From an uncultured Flavobacteriia bacterium (GTDB lineage: Bacteria > Bacteroidota > Bacteroidia > Flavobacteriales_D > Crocinitomicaceae), in the NCBI GenBank assembly GCA_903887095.1, contig CAISOQ010000158.1, positions 1 to 5,191 on the forward strand: a DNA stretch of 5,191 nt, read 5' to 3'. The position numbers and the translations under genes are program-made. Below, one piece after another: positions 5,174-5,191 of this stretch. Numbering within the stretch: the first letter of the stretch is position 1; every line of letters starts with the position of its first letter. Under the pieces are notes generated by a model. It ran no database searches, had not been told where the DNA came from, and saw only the letters and a program-made list of their open reading frames with translations.

Positions 5174-5186
5174 TTTCAATTTTTTT
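5174..5186 (-). promoter_or_regulatory. Early-type promoter of the Nanos-like gene
   Basis: Minus strand AAAAAAATTGAAA with the AAAATTGA core at 5176-5183, 55 nt upstream of the ATG at 5121. It is followed by TC and a run of six T, the same TCTTTTTT that follows the SNF2 promoter. Confidence 0.86.
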
Positions 5187-5191
5187 AAAAA

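Overview
The window looks like part of the genome of a nucleocytoplasmic large DNA virus (giant virus), most likely of the mimivirus-like lineage (Imitervirales). The reasons are: five intron-free genes packed on one strand; AT-rich intergenic gaps; and, a short distance upstream of four of the five start codons, an exact copy of AAAATTGA, the octamer known as the mimivirus early promoter, with a one-base variant at the fifth. The gene content also fits: a SNF2-type ATPase fused to a RING finger, a second RING protein, a Nanos-type zinc-finger protein, an RRM-like protein and a leucine-rich-repeat protein. No tRNA, rRNA, CRISPR array or transposon was seen. The exact virus cannot be named from the sequence alone.

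All five genes lie on the minus strand, so transcription runs from right to left. In that order they are: (1) 5121-4645, a small Nanos-like CCHC zinc-finger protein with a charged, low-complexity tail; (2) 4351-2813, a 512-residue RING + SNF2 helicase; (3) 2631-2056, a RING protein whose zinc-binding module is closely related to the one on the SNF2 protein but lacks the fifth ligand; (4) 1895-1257, an RRM-like protein with a Pro/Ser-rich tail; (5) 843 to the left edge, an LRR protein that continues outside the window and has no stop here. Gene 5 is easily missed because it runs off the edge. Gene 4 should start at the ATG at 1895, not at the in-frame TTG at 1904.

The intergenic gaps are the most structured part. 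Each start is preceded by an AAAAAAATTGAAA-type element followed by a T-run, and in three cases the core begins 54-55 nt from the ATG. Inverted repeats that could form 3'-end hairpins lie downstream of three genes, and two of them overlap the promoter of the next gene. The 413-nt gap 844-1256 holds two adjacent but unrelated tandem arrays, a 29-bp unit and a 19-bp unit, separated by a 17-of-18-bp hairpin. A short 8-bp tandem array follows the Nanos-like gene.

Together the genes suggest early-expressed functions in RNA binding and post-transcriptional control (Nanos-like, RRM-like), ubiquitin signalling (two RINGs, and an F-box-like/LRR protein as a possible substrate adaptor) and chromatin or DNA remodelling (SNF2). 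That they form one functional module is inference. The shared strand and shared promoter type support co-timed expression, not an operon.
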